DNA of 64,000 bases from Sediminihabitans luteus. GTDB lineage: Bacteria > Actinomycetota > Actinomycetes > Actinomycetales > Cellulomonadaceae. Positions 55,782 to 64,000 of the stretch are shown here, one piece after another (position 1 is the first letter of the stretch; the number at the start of each line of letters is the position of its first letter). Location of the stretch: the NCBI RefSeq assembly GCF_002797595.1, contig NZ_PGFE01000003.1:62001-126000 (forward strand), read 5' to 3'. The position numbers were made by a program, and so were the translations under genes. The notes under the pieces are model-generated. The model saw only the letters and a program-made list of their open reading frames with translations. It had not been told where the DNA came from and ran no database searches.

Positions 55782-57079
55782 GCATCCACCTCCTTGGTCG
55801 GTGATTCCGGGTCGTTCGGACCGGCCCCGGCGGGGCGGGTCGGGGTCTGCGGCTCCACGGGCGGGCCGACGACGCCGGGGGCGGCGTCGGTCCCGAGGTC
55901 CAGCTCGTCGTCGACGACGATCACGGTCGACTCGTGGGCCGCGGGGATGCGGAGCGTGAAGGTCGACCCGCGGCCGGGCTCGGACCACATGGTCACCTCG
56001 CCGCCGTGGTCGGCCGCGATGTGCTTGACGATGCTCAGGCCGAGGCCCGTGCCGCCCGTGTCGCGCGAGCGCGCCGGGTCGACGCGGTAGAAGCGCTCGA
56101 ACACGCGGTCCTGCGAGTCGGGGGCGATCCCGATCCCCTGGTCGACGACCGCGATCTCGACCAGGCCCGCGCCGCTCGCGATCGACACGCCCACGCCCAC
56201 GCGCGTGCCCTGGTTCGAGTACGCGACCGCGTTGTCGAGCAGGTTGCGCAGGGCCGTCACGAGCAGCGCGTGGTCGCCGTAGACGACGGCGTCGAGCTCG
56301 CCGCCCGTGGTGATCGTGATGCCCTTGCCCTGCGCGGTCGTGCGGGCCCGGTCGACCGCCTCGTCGATCACGTCGCGCACCGGGACGGTCGTGACCGCCT
56401 TGAGCGCGCCCGCGACCTGGAGCCGGGACAGTTCGATGATCTCCTGCACGAGCGCGGAGAGCCGCGCCGCCTCGCGCTGCATGCGCTCCGTGAAGCGCCG
56501 CACCGCGACGGGGTCGTCCGCGGCGTCCTGGACCGTCTCGGCGAGCAGCGCGAGCGCGCCCACCGGCGTCTTGAGCTCGTGCGAGACGTTCACGACGAAG
56601 TCGCGACGGATCAGCTCGACGCGCCGCGCCTCGGTGCGGTCCTCGGCGAGCACCAGGATGTTCTGCGCCGAGATCTGCGCGACGCGCACCTGGAGCAGCA
56701 CCGTGCCGCGGCCGACCGGGCCGCGCGGCAGCTCGAGCTCCTCGTCGCGGATCACCCCGTCGCGGCGCACCGCGTCCACGAGGTCGCGGATCGCGGCGTG
56801 CGCGATCGCGTCGTCCCGCACCACCCCGAGCGCGTAGGCCGGCGGGCTCGCCCGCAGCACGTCGCCGTCCGCGTCGAGCACGACCGCCGCCGAGCGCAGC
56901 ACCGCGAGCACGCGGACGAGGCCCTCCTCGAGCTCGTTCTGCGGGTTCTCCGTCTCGCCGTGCTGCACGCGCTCGGACCACCGGAAGGCGAACGCGGCGA
57001 CCACGCCCACGACGACGCCCAGGACGCCCACGACGACCAGCGTCAGCCCTCCCACGAGATTCACCTCACCGTCGATCAC
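55778..57079 (-). CDS. senX3: Phosphate sensor histidine kinase SenX3/PhoR
   Basis: 433 residues. One or two N-terminal membrane helices (VGGLTLVVVGVLGVVVGVVA), a PAS-like domain (~55-155), HisKA motif VNVSHELKTPVGALALLAE, and HATPase motifs LRNLLDNAVAYS, VVDQGIGIAP and GGTGLGLSIVKHIAADHGG. GTG 57079 is chosen because TACGCT ends six bases upstream; GTG 57085, two codons earlier, directly abuts that box. Coupled to regX3 by a four-base overlap. PstSCAB and PhoU probably signal to it. Confidence 0.94.
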   Translation of the reverse strand: MIDGEVNLVGGLTLVVVGVLGVVVGVVAAFAFRWSERVQHGETENPQNELEEGLVRVLAVLRSAAVVLDADGDVLRASPPAYALGVVRDDAIAHAAIRDLVDAVRRDGVIRDEELELPRGPVGRGTVLLQVRVAQISAQNILVLAEDRTEARRVELIRRDFVVNVSHELKTPVGALALLAETVQDAADDPVAVRRFTERMQREAARLSALVQEIIELSRLQVAGALKAVTTVPVRDVIDEAVDRARTTAQGKGITITTGGELDAVVYGDHALLVTALRNLLDNAVAYSNQGTRVGVGVSIASGAGLVEIAVVDQGIGIAPDSQDRVFERFYRVDPARSRDTGGTGLGLSIVKHIAADHGGEVTMWSEPGRGSTFTLRIPAAHESTVIVVDDELDLGTDAAPGVVGPPVEPQTPTRPAGAGPNDPESPTKEVDA

Positions 57080-57085
57080 ACCCAC

Positions 57086-57091
57086 AGCGTA
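57086..57091 (-). promoter_or_regulatory. Leaderless -10 element of senX3
   Basis: TACGCT on the minus strand ends six bases before GTG 57079. Confidence 0.55.
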
Positions 57092-57150
57092 CGGTCACGT
57101 CCGGGCCCGCCCGGCTGCGGCGTCCGACACCCGGTCACGCGTCCCCGACT

Positions 57151-57183
57151 GTTCACCTTCGCGGGGGGCGGCGTTCACCTGAC
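57151..57183 (+). promoter_or_regulatory. PHO-box-like repeats between senX3 and phoU
   Basis: GTTCACCTTCG and GTTCACCTGAC, 22 bases apart (two 11-base units, the middle unit degenerate). It could serve phoU on the plus strand and, from its position, also senX3. Confidence 0.65.
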
Positions 57184-57290
57184 GTCCCGCGCCGACTCAT
57201 CTGACGGTGCGAACGTGCGACGGTACGCACCATCCATCACCACGACAGACCACACAGGGAGCCCCACCCGGCACCCGTGAAAGGGCACCC

Positions 57291-57968
57291 ATGCGGGAGA
57301 TCTTCGAGGCCGAGCTCAAGCAGGTCGGCGACGACCTCGTCGAGATGAGCACGCTCGTCGTCCAGGCCATCGACAAGGCGGGCCGCGCGCTCCTCGGCGC
57401 GAACCTCGCGCTCGCGCAGGAGGTCATCGTCGCCGACCAGGCGATCGACAGCATCGAGCAGGACCTCGACGAACGCTGCGTGCTCCTGCTCGCGCAGCAG
57501 GCGCCCGTCGCGACCGACCTGCGCGTCGTCGTGAGCGCGCTGCGCATGAGCGCGACGCTCGAGCGCATGGGCGACCTCGCGCGGCACATCGCCGAGATCG
57601 CCCGCGGGCGCTACCCCTCCCCCGCGACGCCCGCGCTGCGCGACACGTTCGAGGCGATGCACGAGGCCGCGACGCGCGCCGCGCGCCGCGTCGAGCACGT
57701 GCTGACGACGCACGAGCTCGAGGGCGCCGAGGAGATCGAGCGCGACGACCAGGTGCTCGACGACCTGCACCAGGGCACGTTCGCGGCGATGCTCGGCGGC
57801 ACGTGGGAGGCGGGCCCCCAGGAGACCGTCGACGTGACCCTCCTGAGCCGCTACTACGAGCGGTTCGGCGACCACGCGGTGTCGATCGCGCACCGCGTGA
57901 CGTTCCTCGTCACGGGCGAGTTTGTCAACGCCGCGCACTCCGAGCCGGAGAGCGGCTCGAACGACTGA
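57291..57968 (+). CDS. phoU: Phosphate signalling protein PhoU
   Basis: 225 residues, two three-helix bundles. Repeated E/D-rich metal-cluster motifs: DQAIDSIEQDLDERCV, LRMSATLERMGDLARHIAEIA, and in the second half DDQVLDDLHQG and YYERFGDHAVSIAHRV. PhoU couples PstSCAB to the sensor kinase and keeps the Pho regulon off when phosphate is plentiful. Start is ATG 57291, with AAAGGG upstream. Divergent from senX3. Confidence 0.96.
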   Translation: MREIFEAELKQVGDDLVEMSTLVVQAIDKAGRALLGANLALAQEVIVADQAIDSIEQDLDERCVLLLAQQAPVATDLRVVVSALRMSATLERMGDLARHIAEIARGRYPSPATPALRDTFEAMHEAATRAARRVEHVLTTHELEGAEEIERDDQVLDDLHQGTFAAMLGGTWEAGPQETVDVTLLSRYYERFGDHAVSIAHRVTFLVTGEFVNAAHSEPESGSND

Positions 57969-57985
57969 CCGGCACCCGGACGACG

Positions 57986-58021
57986 GACGGCGCCGCACCC
58001 CCCCGGGGGTGCGGCGCCGTC
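57986..58021. terminator. Bidirectional terminator between phoU and gpmA
   Basis: GACGGCGCCGCACCCCC and GGGGGTGCGGCGCCGTC form a perfect 17-bp stem, with two bases between the arms, between convergent genes. Confidence 0.88.
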
Positions 58022-58042
58022 GTGCGTGCGGGTGCCGGTGCG

Positions 58043-58780
58043 TCAGCGGCCCTGGTTCGCGACCGCGGCGATCGCGTCCGCGGCGGCGGCCGGGTCGAGG
58101 TACGTGCCGCCCTTGGTCACGGGCACGAGGTTCTCGTCGAGCTCGTACAGCAGCGGGATGCCCGTGGGCACGTTGAGGCCCGCGATGTCGTCGTCCGAGA
58201 TGCCGTCGAGGTGCTTGATGATCGCGCGCAGCGAGTTGCCGTGCGCGGCGACGAGGACGGTCTTGCCGGCCTTGAGGTCGGGCACGACCTCGCCCTCCCA
58301 GTACGGCAGGGCGCGCTCGAGCACGTCCTTGAGGCACTCGGTCTGCACGACCGGGGCGTCGGCGTAGCGCGGGTCGGCGTCCTGCGAGAACTCCGAGCCC
58401 AGCTCGATCGCGGGCGGCGGCGTGTCGTACGAGCGGCGCCAGAGCATGAACTGCTCCTCGCCGAACTCCTCGAGCGTCTGCTTCTTGTCCTTGCCCTGGA
58501 GCGCACCGTAGTGGCGCTCGTTGAGGCGCCAGCTGCGCTTGACGGGGATCCAGTGGCGGTCCGCGGCGTCGAGCGCGAGGTTCGACGTCATGATCGCGCG
58601 GCGCAGCAGCGACGTGTGGACGACGTCGGGGAGCACGCCCGCGTCCGTCAGCAGGGTGCCGCCGCGCTTCGCCTCCTCGACGCCCTTCTCCGAGAGGGCC
58701 ACGTCGACCCAGCCGGTGAACAGGTTCTTGGCGTTCCATTCGCTCTCGCCGTGGCGGAGCAGCACGAGGGTGTAGGTCAT
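58043..58780 (-). CDS. gpmA: Phosphoglycerate mutase, 2,3-BPG-dependent
   Basis: 245 residues. [10 protein letters not shown] (phospho-His near 10), [14 protein letters not shown] (Glu/Tyr near 90) and [11 protein letters not shown] (second catalytic His near 184) are intact. Glycolytic interconversion of 3- and 2-phosphoglycerate. ATG 58780 is preceded by CAGGAT seven bases upstream. Location near senX3-regX3 and mshA is conserved in mycobacteria (recalled). Confidence 0.97.
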   Translation of the reverse strand: MTYTLVLLRHGESEWNAKNLFTGWVDVALSEKGVEEAKRGGTLLTDAGVLPDVVHTSLLRRAIMTSNLALDAADRHWIPVKRSWRLNERHYGALQGKDKKQTLEEFGEEQFMLWRRSYDTPPPAIELGSEFSQDADPRYADAPVVQTECLKDVLERALPYWEGEVVPDLKAGKTVLVAAHGNSLRAIIKHLDGISDDDIAGLNVPTGIPLLYELDENLVPVTKGGTYLDPAAAADAIAAVANQGR

Positions 58781-58787
58781 GGTTCCC

Positions 58788-58793
58788 ATCCTG
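58788..58793 (-). promoter_or_regulatory. Possible leaderless -10 element of gpmA
   Basis: CAGGAT on the minus strand ends seven bases before ATG 58780; a weak variant of TANNNT. Confidence 0.35.
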
Positions 58794-58865
58794 CCCCAGC
58801 CCACCCCCCGGCGGCATCCGCGTCCCGAGTGGTGACCCGGACGCGACCGGGCGTTGAATGGTCGT

Positions 58866-59306
58866 ATGCCCGTCACCGGAGAGTACGAACCCCTCAAGGA
58901 CCCCCACGCGGCGGGCCAGGTCGCCGAGTACGAGGCCTCGGGAGGCACGAGGAGCACGACCATGCGGGGCCGCCCCGTCGTGATCGTCACGATGCGCGGC
59001 GCGACGTCGGGCAAGGTCCGCAAGGTGCCGCTCATGCGCGTCGAGCACGACGGCACGTACGCGATCGTCGCGTCCAAGGGCGGGGCGCCCCAGCACCCGG
59101 TCTGGTACCGCAACCTCGCGGCCGACCCGCACGTCGAGGTCCAGGACGGCCCCGACAAGCACGACTACGTCGCGCGCGAGGTGCACGACGACGAGCGCGA
59201 CCTGTGGTGGGAGCGCGCGGTCGCCGCGTGGCCGGACTACGCGCAGTACGCCGAGCGCACCGACCGCCTCATCCCGGTCGTCGTGCTCGAGCCCGTCGAG
59301 GGCTGA
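58866..59306 (+). CDS. Deazaflavin (F420)-dependent nitroreductase family protein
   Basis: 146 residues of the Ddn/DUF385 family: [29 protein letters not shown], then [23 protein letters not shown], the segments that cradle F420H2. These enzymes reduce quinones, enones or nitro compounds with reduced F420. Start is ATG 58866; TTGAAT six bases upstream may be a leaderless -10. Its presence suggests the organism makes F420, though no F420 biosynthesis gene is in this window. Confidence 0.92.
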   Translation: MPVTGEYEPLKDPHAAGQVAEYEASGGTRSTTMRGRPVVIVTMRGATSGKVRKVPLMRVEHDGTYAIVASKGGAPQHPVWYRNLAADPHVEVQDGPDKHDYVAREVHDDERDLWWERAVAAWPDYAQYAERTDRLIPVVVLEPVEG

Positions 59307-59346
59307 CCGCCGCGCGGCGTTCGCCCCGGGCCGGCGGCGGTCGGGC

Positions 59347-59976
59347 TCACGGTGCGGGGGTGCGGACCCCGCTGTGCCGGGAGATCGCGCCCATCGCCGC
59401 GTCGAGGCACGCGGCGAAGGGCTCGCCCCGCGACTGGGAGTGCGCGTGGGCCGTCAGCAGCGCCGCGAAGGCGGCAGCGGCCAGCGCTGCGGCGTCGACG
59501 GCGCCCCAGTCGGAGGTGCGGCGCCGCTCCTCGCGGGCCTGGAGCTCCTGGGCGACGAGGTCCTGGGCCTTCTGCATGCGCTGGAGGTAGCCGGCGCGGA
59601 GGGACTCCGAGGACTGGATCACGCGGTCCATCTCGACGGCGCGCGGACCGAGCACCGGATCGCTGCCGTACGCCACGGCGTCGTCGAACATGCGCCGGAG
59701 CGCGACCCAGGCCGGCTCGTCGTCCGGGCGCTCGGCCAGCGCGCGGACGAAGGACTCGCCGTGCCGGTCGACCTTGCCGAGCACGACCTCCTCCTTGCTG
59801 GCGAAGTACCGGAAGAAGCTCCGCTTCGACATTCCCGCCGCGGCTGCGATCTGGTCGACCGTGACCGCCTCGAAACCCAGCTCGGCGAAAAGGTTCTGGG
59901 CGACGTCGATCAGCTCGGAGCGCACCGCCCTGCGCGTGCGGTCACGGAGCGTCTCGTGGTCGGCGGTCGAACTCAT
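59347..59976 (-). CDS. TetR-family regulator
   Basis: 209 residues. HTH segment LIDVAQNLFAELGFEAVTVDQIAAAAGMS, KRSFFRYFASKEEVVLG, then a helical ligand domain. The RSFFRYF variant is typical of the MftR/AcrR-like TetR branch. Leaderless start at ATG 59976. Divergent from the SDR gene across 87 bases, so it very likely represses that gene. Confidence 0.92.
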   Translation of the reverse strand: MSSTADHETLRDRTRRAVRSELIDVAQNLFAELGFEAVTVDQIAAAAGMSKRSFFRYFASKEEVVLGKVDRHGESFVRALAERPDDEPAWVALRRMFDDAVAYGSDPVLGPRAVEMDRVIQSSESLRAGYLQRMQKAQDLVAQELQAREERRRTSDWGAVDAAALAAAAFAALLTAHAHSQSRGEPFAACLDAAMGAISRHSGVRTPAP

Positions 59977-59982
59977 ACTCCG

Positions 59983-59988
59983 AGGATA
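59983..59988 (-). promoter_or_regulatory. Leaderless -10 element of the TetR gene
   Basis: TATCCT on the minus strand ends six bases before ATG 59976. Confidence 0.65.
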
Positions 59989-60002
59989 GCCGACGACACA
60001 CT

Positions 60003-60033
60003 TGACACCCGGTGACAGGTTCGACGTATGGTG
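60003..60033 (+). promoter_or_regulatory. SDR promoter with overlapping imperfect palindrome
   Basis: TTGACA at 60003-60008 is a consensus -35, with TATGGT at 60028-60033 as a -10 (19-base spacing, long). TGACACC-CG-GTGACA around the -35 is an imperfect inverted repeat and a candidate TetR operator. Confidence 0.5.
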
Positions 60034-60063
60034 GCGGTCGAATCGAACGCAAGGAGCGGATCC

Positions 60064-60906
60064 ATGGGCCAGCGCACCATCGTCATCACCGGGGCTTCCG
60101 ACGGGATCGGGGCGGCAGCCGCGCGACAGCTCGCCGCACGGGGCGAACGCCTGCTGCTCGTGGGCCGCCGCCGCGACAAGCTCGAGGCCGTGGCGCGCCC
60201 CCTGGGCGCCGAGACCTTCGTCGCCGACTTCGAGCGACTCTCCGACGTGCGCACGCTCGCCCAGGAGATCCAGGAACGGACCGACCGCATCGACGTCCTC
60301 GCGAACAACGCCGGCGGGGTCTTCGCCGAGCGCGTCGTGACGGAGGACGGCAACGAACGCACCATGCAGGTCAACCACTACGCCGGGTTCCTGCTGACCA
60401 ACCTGCTGATCGACGTCCTGCTCGCCAGCGACGCCAAGGTCGTCAACACCTCGAGCGTCGGCGCGCACGCGTTCGGCAAGATCGACCTCGCCGACCTCGA
60501 CGCGACGACGAAGTACAAGACCATGAAGGCCTACGGCGACTCCAAGCTCGCCAACATCCTGTTCGCGAAGGGGCTGCACGCCCGGTACCACGACCAGGGC
60601 CTGAGCGCGGTCGCGCTGCACCCGGGCAACATCGCGTCCAACTTCGGCAAGGAGACCGGCAACGCGATGATGAAGGCCATCTACAAGAGCCCGCTCGCCC
60701 GCCTGCTGTCCACGCCCGAGTCGGGGGCCGACAACCTCGTCTGGGCGATGGACGGCACGCCCGGCGTCACCTGGCAGTCGGGTGAGTACTACACCGACAA
60801 GCGCAAGCCCAACCCGCAGCAGGACGACGCCGCGCTGGCGACCGCGCTGTGGGCCGAGAGCGCACGCCGCACGGGCCTGACGCCCACGCTCGACCCCACG
60901 CCCTGA
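60064..60906 (+). CDS. Short-chain dehydrogenase/reductase
   Basis: 280 residues. Rossmann motif ITGASDGIGAAAARQL, NNAGG near 88, Ser in NTSSVGAHAF, and the catalytic pair in AYGDSKLANILF (Tyr and Lys, near 158-162). ATG 60064 has AAGGAG upstream. Family members oxidise or reduce alcohols and ketones with NAD(P); the substrate is unknown. Probably controlled by the divergent TetR gene. Confidence 0.93.
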   Translation: MGQRTIVITGASDGIGAAAARQLAARGERLLLVGRRRDKLEAVARPLGAETFVADFERLSDVRTLAQEIQERTDRIDVLANNAGGVFAERVVTEDGNERTMQVNHYAGFLLTNLLIDVLLASDAKVVNTSSVGAHAFGKIDLADLDATTKYKTMKAYGDSKLANILFAKGLHARYHDQGLSAVALHPGNIASNFGKETGNAMMKAIYKSPLARLLSTPESGADNLVWAMDGTPGVTWQSGEYYTDKRKPNPQQDDAALATALWAESARRTGLTPTLDPTP

Positions 60907-60956
60907 ACGCACCGGCGCCGAACCACCCGCGCCGCCACGCTCCCCCGGCCGCTGCG

Positions 60957-62225
60957 CTACCCTCGGCGCCGCGTGCGCTCCTCGCGCGCGAGGTCGTAGA
61001 CCTTGAGCACCTGCTCGGCCGCGTCGTCCCAGCTGAACCGCTCGGACGCCGCCCGGGCACCCGCGGCGAGGCGCGCGCGCCGCACGTCGTCGTCGAGCAG
61101 CGCGCCGAGCTCGGCGGCCCACGTCACGGGGTCGTGGTCGGGCACGAGGACGCCCGAGGCGCCGTCCGCGACGACGTGCCGCAGCCCGCCGACCGCCGCG
61201 GCCACGACCGGGGTGCCGCACGCCTGCGCCTCGGCCGCGACGAGGCCGAACGACTCGTTGTGCGACGGGACCGCGACGAGGTCCGCCGCGCGGAACCAGT
61301 CCGCCAGGCCCGCCCGGTCGGCGGGGGGCCGCACCACGACGTGCTCCGCGACGCCCTCGGTGTGCGCGAGCGCCTCGAGCTCGCGCACGGCCGAGCGGCG
61401 CCCCGACGAGCCGCCGAGCACGACGAGCGTCGGGACCGGCTGGCCCGCCGCGCGCATGACCCCGAGCGCCCGCACGAGCACGTCCGGCCCCTTGAGCGGC
61501 TGCACGCGGCCCGCGAACACGACGAGGCCGGCTTCGGCGTCTGACACCCCGAGGGCCGCGCGCAGGTCGGCGCGGCGCGTCCCCTCGGGCGCCGGGGCGA
61601 ACGTCCCGAGGTCCACGCCCGGCGCGACCACGTGCACGGTCGACGGGTCCGCGTGGTAGAGCGCGACGAGGTCCTCAGCCTCGGCCTGCGTCGAGGCGAC
61701 GAGCGCGTCCGCCTCGGCCACGACCTGCTCCTCGCCGATCACCCGGCCCTGCGGCTCGGGGCGGTCGCCCGGCGCGAGCGCCGCGTTCTTGACCCGGGCC
61801 ATGGTGTGCATGGTGTGCACGAGCGGCACGTCCCAGCGGTCCGCGACGAGCCAGCCGACCTCGCCCGAGAGCCAGTAGTGGCTGTGCACCACGTCGTACC
61901 AGCCGGGGGCGCGGCTCGCCTCGGTGCGCAGCGCGCCCGCGGCGAACGCGCACAGCTGTCCCGGCAGGTCGTTCTTGTCGAGCCCCTCGAACGGCCCCGC
62001 CGGGACGTGACGCACGAGCACGCCCGGTGCGAGCTCGACCTCGCGCGGCTGCGCCGACGACGTCGCGCGCGTGAAGATCTCGACCTGCGCCCCGCGCCGC
62101 GCGAGCGCCTGCGCGAGCTCGGTCACGTACACGTTCATGCCGCCCGCGTCGCCCGTGCCCGGCTGGTCCAGGGGCGACGTGTGCACGGACAGCATCGCGA
62201 CGCGCGGCCCGGTCGAAGAGGTCAT
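60957..62225 (-). CDS. mshA: D-inositol-3-phosphate glycosyltransferase
   Basis: 422-residue GT4 enzyme starting mycothiol synthesis by adding GlcNAc to inositol-1-phosphate. N-terminal [37 protein letters not shown], and C-terminal [15 protein letters not shown] and [22 protein letters not shown] are MshA signatures. ATG 62225 has both a GATACT box six bases upstream and GGAGG, so leadered or leaderless translation is possible. Mycothiol is the actinobacterial thiol buffer. Confidence 0.96.
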   Translation of the reverse strand: MTSSTGPRVAMLSVHTSPLDQPGTGDAGGMNVYVTELAQALARRGAQVEIFTRATSSAQPREVELAPGVLVRHVPAGPFEGLDKNDLPGQLCAFAAGALRTEASRAPGWYDVVHSHYWLSGEVGWLVADRWDVPLVHTMHTMARVKNAALAPGDRPEPQGRVIGEEQVVAEADALVASTQAEAEDLVALYHADPSTVHVVAPGVDLGTFAPAPEGTRRADLRAALGVSDAEAGLVVFAGRVQPLKGPDVLVRALGVMRAAGQPVPTLVVLGGSSGRRSAVRELEALAHTEGVAEHVVVRPPADRAGLADWFRAADLVAVPSHNESFGLVAAEAQACGTPVVAAAVGGLRHVVADGASGVLVPDHDPVTWAAELGALLDDDVRRARLAAGARAASERFSWDDAAEQVLKVYDLAREERTRRRG

Positions 62226-62266
62226 GCCTCCAGTATCCGTCCCCTCGGGCGTGCCCTGCCCCGCGG

Positions 62267-63403
62267 TCAGCCGCGGCCCACGAGAACGCACGCGGGCGAC
62301 GGCAGGTCGAGCGACGCGAGCAGCTCGGCCTCGCCCGAGGCGCGGTCGACCCGCAGCGTCGCGAGGTTGCCCGAGGTCTGGTTCGCGACGACGAGGACGT
62401 CGGCCGCGACGTCCGCCCCGTCGAGCTCGTCGCCCTGCGCGGCGACGACCGCGAAGTGCCGCGGCCACGCTCCCCCGATCGGGGCGTCGCCCAGGTGCAC
62501 GAGGGTCACGGGCGCGTCGTCCGCCGCGACGACCTCGAACGACGCCACGACGTCCGCGCCGCGCACCGCGACGAACACGCGCCGGCCGTCCGCGCTGAGC
62601 GCGACGTGCGACGGGTAGTTCGCGCCGTCGACCGGGGCCGGCGCGCGCGTGACGTCGTACCGGGCGACGACCTCGGGCTCGGCCGCGGCACCGTCGCCGA
62701 GCGACACGACCACGACCGCCGGGTCGAGCTCGCACGCGACCAGCACGGCCCCGTCGACCACCACGAAGTGCCGCGGACCGCTGCCCGCAGGCATCTCGAC
62801 CTCGCCGATCGGCGCGCCGTCCGCGGCGTACCGCACGAGGCGGTCGGCGCCGAGGTCGGCCGCCCACCACTCGTCGCCGACCGCGCCCACGAAGTGCGCG
62901 TGCGGGCCCTCCTGGCGGTCGGTGACCGGCCCTGACCCGGCGTGCTGGTCCACGCGGGCCTCCCCGGTGACCGCACCGCCGTCGTCGACCGGGATGCGCG
63001 CGACCGTGCCCGAGCCGTAGTTCGCGACGCGCACCGCGTCGCCCGCCGCGACGACGTGGCACGGGTACGCACCACCCGTGGGCAGGACCGGGTCGGGATG
63101 CTCGGCGAGGGTCTCGCCCGCGGCGTCGACCGCGTACGCCGTCAGGGCGCCGTCCTGCACCTCGGTGACCGCGTACAGCGTGCGCCCGCTCGGGTGCAGG
63201 GCGACGAACGACGGCGAGCCGACCTCGACCACGCGCCGCGCCCCCGAGAGCGCGCCCGTGCGGGGGTCGACGTCGACGCGCCACACACCCTCACCCGTGC
63301 CCACGCCCTGGTCGGGACCGGCGTGCGGGTACGTGCCGATCCACAGCGGGATCGTGCGGGGGGACGTCAGGTCGGACGGCGTGCGCTCGGGCGTCGTGGT
63401 CAT
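62267..63403 (-). CDS. Lactonase family beta-propeller protein
   Basis: 378 residues resembling the seven-bladed 6-phosphogluconolactonase (Pgl-type) family: WIGTYPHAG at the N-terminus, [48 protein letters not shown], and [19 protein letters not shown] blade motifs. Likely hydrolyses a sugar lactone; cytoplasmic, no signal peptide. Leaderless start at ATG 63403. It is upstream of mshA (41-base gap) and may be co-transcribed with it. Confidence 0.88.
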   Translation of the reverse strand: MTTTPERTPSDLTSPRTIPLWIGTYPHAGPDQGVGTGEGVWRVDVDPRTGALSGARRVVEVGSPSFVALHPSGRTLYAVTEVQDGALTAYAVDAAGETLAEHPDPVLPTGGAYPCHVVAAGDAVRVANYGSGTVARIPVDDGGAVTGEARVDQHAGSGPVTDRQEGPHAHFVGAVGDEWWAADLGADRLVRYAADGAPIGEVEMPAGSGPRHFVVVDGAVLVACELDPAVVVVSLGDGAAAEPEVVARYDVTRAPAPVDGANYPSHVALSADGRRVFVAVRGADVVASFEVVAADDAPVTLVHLGDAPIGGAWPRHFAVVAAQGDELDGADVAADVLVVANQTSGNLATLRVDRASGEAELLASLDLPSPACVLVGRG

Positions 63404-63409
63404 GCGACG

Positions 63410-63415
63410 ACCCTA
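63410..63415 (-). promoter_or_regulatory. Leaderless -10 element of the lactonase gene
   Basis: TAGGGT on the minus strand ends six bases before ATG 63403. Confidence 0.6.
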
Positions 63416-63463
63416 CCGACTGCGACCGCACGGCCGGCCGCGCGGTCCGGGCCGCGGGGCCGG

Positions 63464-63538
63464 CCGGACCGTGCAGGGCCGGACGCTGCAGGGCCGGACG
63501 CTGCAAGAACGGACGCAGCAGGGCAGGACGCCGCAGGG
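63464..63538. repeat. 15-bp tandem repeat, 5 copies, running into the lsr2 terminator
   Basis: Units of ccggacgctgcaggg at 63464, 63479, 63494, 63509 and 63524 with a few changes. The fifth copy ends in ccgcaggg, which is the first part of the terminator arm. Confidence 0.9.
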
Positions 63539-63566
63539 CCCCGGCCGATCGGCCGGGGCCCTGCGG
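63531..63566 (-). terminator. Terminator hairpin after lsr2
   Basis: A perfect 16-bp stem (ccgcagggccccggcc) with loop gatc, itself a palindrome, so all 36 bases are self-complementary. It lies 38 bases past the lsr2 stop. Confidence 0.9.
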
Positions 63567-63603
63567 GTGGTGCGGGAGCGTCCGTGGACGCGCCGGGGGT
63601 GCG

Positions 63604-63942
63604 TCAGTGCGCGGCGTCGTACGCCTGCTGCACCTCGACCGCGATGCGGCCACGCTCGTTGACCTTGTAGCCGTTCGCGCGCGCCCACTCGCGGACCTCG
63701 GTCGCGTTGGAGCTCGCCGACGAGCTCGCGCGACGCGTGCCGCGCGACGCGCGTGCCGGGGTGCTGCGACCCTGCTTGCGCGCATTCCCGATCCACTCGG
63801 CAAAAGAATCACGCAGCTTCTGCGCGTGCTCGGTGCTCAAATCGATCTCGTACGCGACGCCGTCGAGCGAGAACGACACGGTCTCGTCCGCCGAGCTGCC
63901 GTCGAGGTCGTCGGTCAGAATGACCTGGATCTTCTGGGCCAC
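63604..63942 (-). CDS. lsr2: Lsr2-family nucleoid protein
   Basis: 112 residues. An N-terminal dimerisation domain (AQKIQVILTDDLDG, VSFSLDGVAYEIDLS) and a C-terminal DNA-binding domain (REWARANGYKVNERGRIAVEVQQAYDAA) with the RGR AT-hook-like motif that grips AT-rich minor grooves. Lsr2 silences foreign AT-rich DNA. GTG 63942 is the start, with GAGG upstream. A strong hairpin and a five-copy 15-bp repeat follow. Confidence 0.96.
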   Translation of the reverse strand: MAQKIQVILTDDLDGSSADETVSFSLDGVAYEIDLSTEHAQKLRDSFAEWIGNARKQGRSTPARASRGTRRASSSASSNATEVREWARANGYKVNERGRIAVEVQQAYDAAH

Positions 63943-64000
63943 GTGTGCCTGCCTCTGATCGGAGGAATACTGCTTCGTCACCGACGAGTTTGGCACGACG

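Overview
The window is 64 kb of very GC-rich DNA (roughly 72-74% G+C by eye) that is almost completely coding. It holds about 55 protein genes and one tRNA, and no gene-free stretch exceeds 300 bases. The gene set points to a high-G+C Gram-positive actinobacterium: mycothiol synthesis (mshA), Lsr2, CarD, a WXG100 protein, an F420-type nitroreductase-fold protein, DUF3027/DUF3263/DUF4031/DUF4032 proteins, an MsiK-like sugar ATPase, SenX3-RegX3 and a groEL without groES. The composition and mix of families fit Cellulomonas or a near relative in the Micrococcales. That genus call is inference.

Layout. 1-6.5 kb: envelope and exopolysaccharide genes (a bifunctional glycosyltransferase cut by the window edge, manA, an NCS2 purine permease, a polyprenyl glycosylphosphotransferase). 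6.2-15.3 kb: a nucleic-acid-maintenance neighbourhood with a sacsin-like Hsp90-type ATPase, DUF3027 and a cold-shock protein on one strand, and a Helicase_C_3 protein plus XPB helicase on the other. 15.4-24 kb: TPM-domain and PspA stress proteins, a glutamine-amidotransferase-like protein without catalytic residues, a NYN protein, a two-component system, an HD protein, a lone WXG100 protein, a mini LuxR protein and DUF4031. 24.3-31.6 kb: groEL under two CIRCE sites, a GH15-like protein, LytR_C, DUF3263, ung, a GDSL esterase, tRNA-Thr and a DsbA-like thioredoxin. 31.6-39.1 kb: a membrane Ser/Thr kinase, otsAB, an MsiK-type ATPase and DUF4032. 39.2-47.9 kb: the conserved rlmB-cysS-ispF-ispD-carD-lpqE order, interrupted by an aldolase-like / FAD-oxidase / TetR block. 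48-50.8 kb: an ECF sigma factor with a membrane partner and a lipoprotein. 50.9-58 kb: the phosphate regulon pstSCAB, regX3-senX3 and phoU. 58-64 kb: gpmA, a Ddn-like protein, a TetR/SDR pair, mshA, a lactonase and lsr2.

Regulation visible in the sequence. Two tandem CIRCE operators precede groEL. Eleven-bp PHO-box repeats (GTTCAC-type) precede pstS and phoU, linking them to the RegX3-SenX3 system encoded between them. At least sixteen genes carry a TANNNT -10 element ending 6 or 7 bases before the start codon, so they are probably transcribed as leaderless mRNAs. This pattern was used to choose several start codons.

The most unusual structural signal is a set of short tandem arrays, often 15 bp per unit. 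They lie at gene 3' ends, inside C-terminal coding regions or next to intrinsic terminators, and in several places a unit grades into a terminator arm. No single large unknown system (CRISPR, prophage, biosynthetic cluster, insertion sequence) is visible. The best candidates for undescribed biology are the sacsin-like/DUF3027/Csp operon facing the Helicase_C_3-XPB pair, the catalytically dead amidotransferase, the sigma factor with its large extracytoplasmic partner, and the repeat-terminator association.
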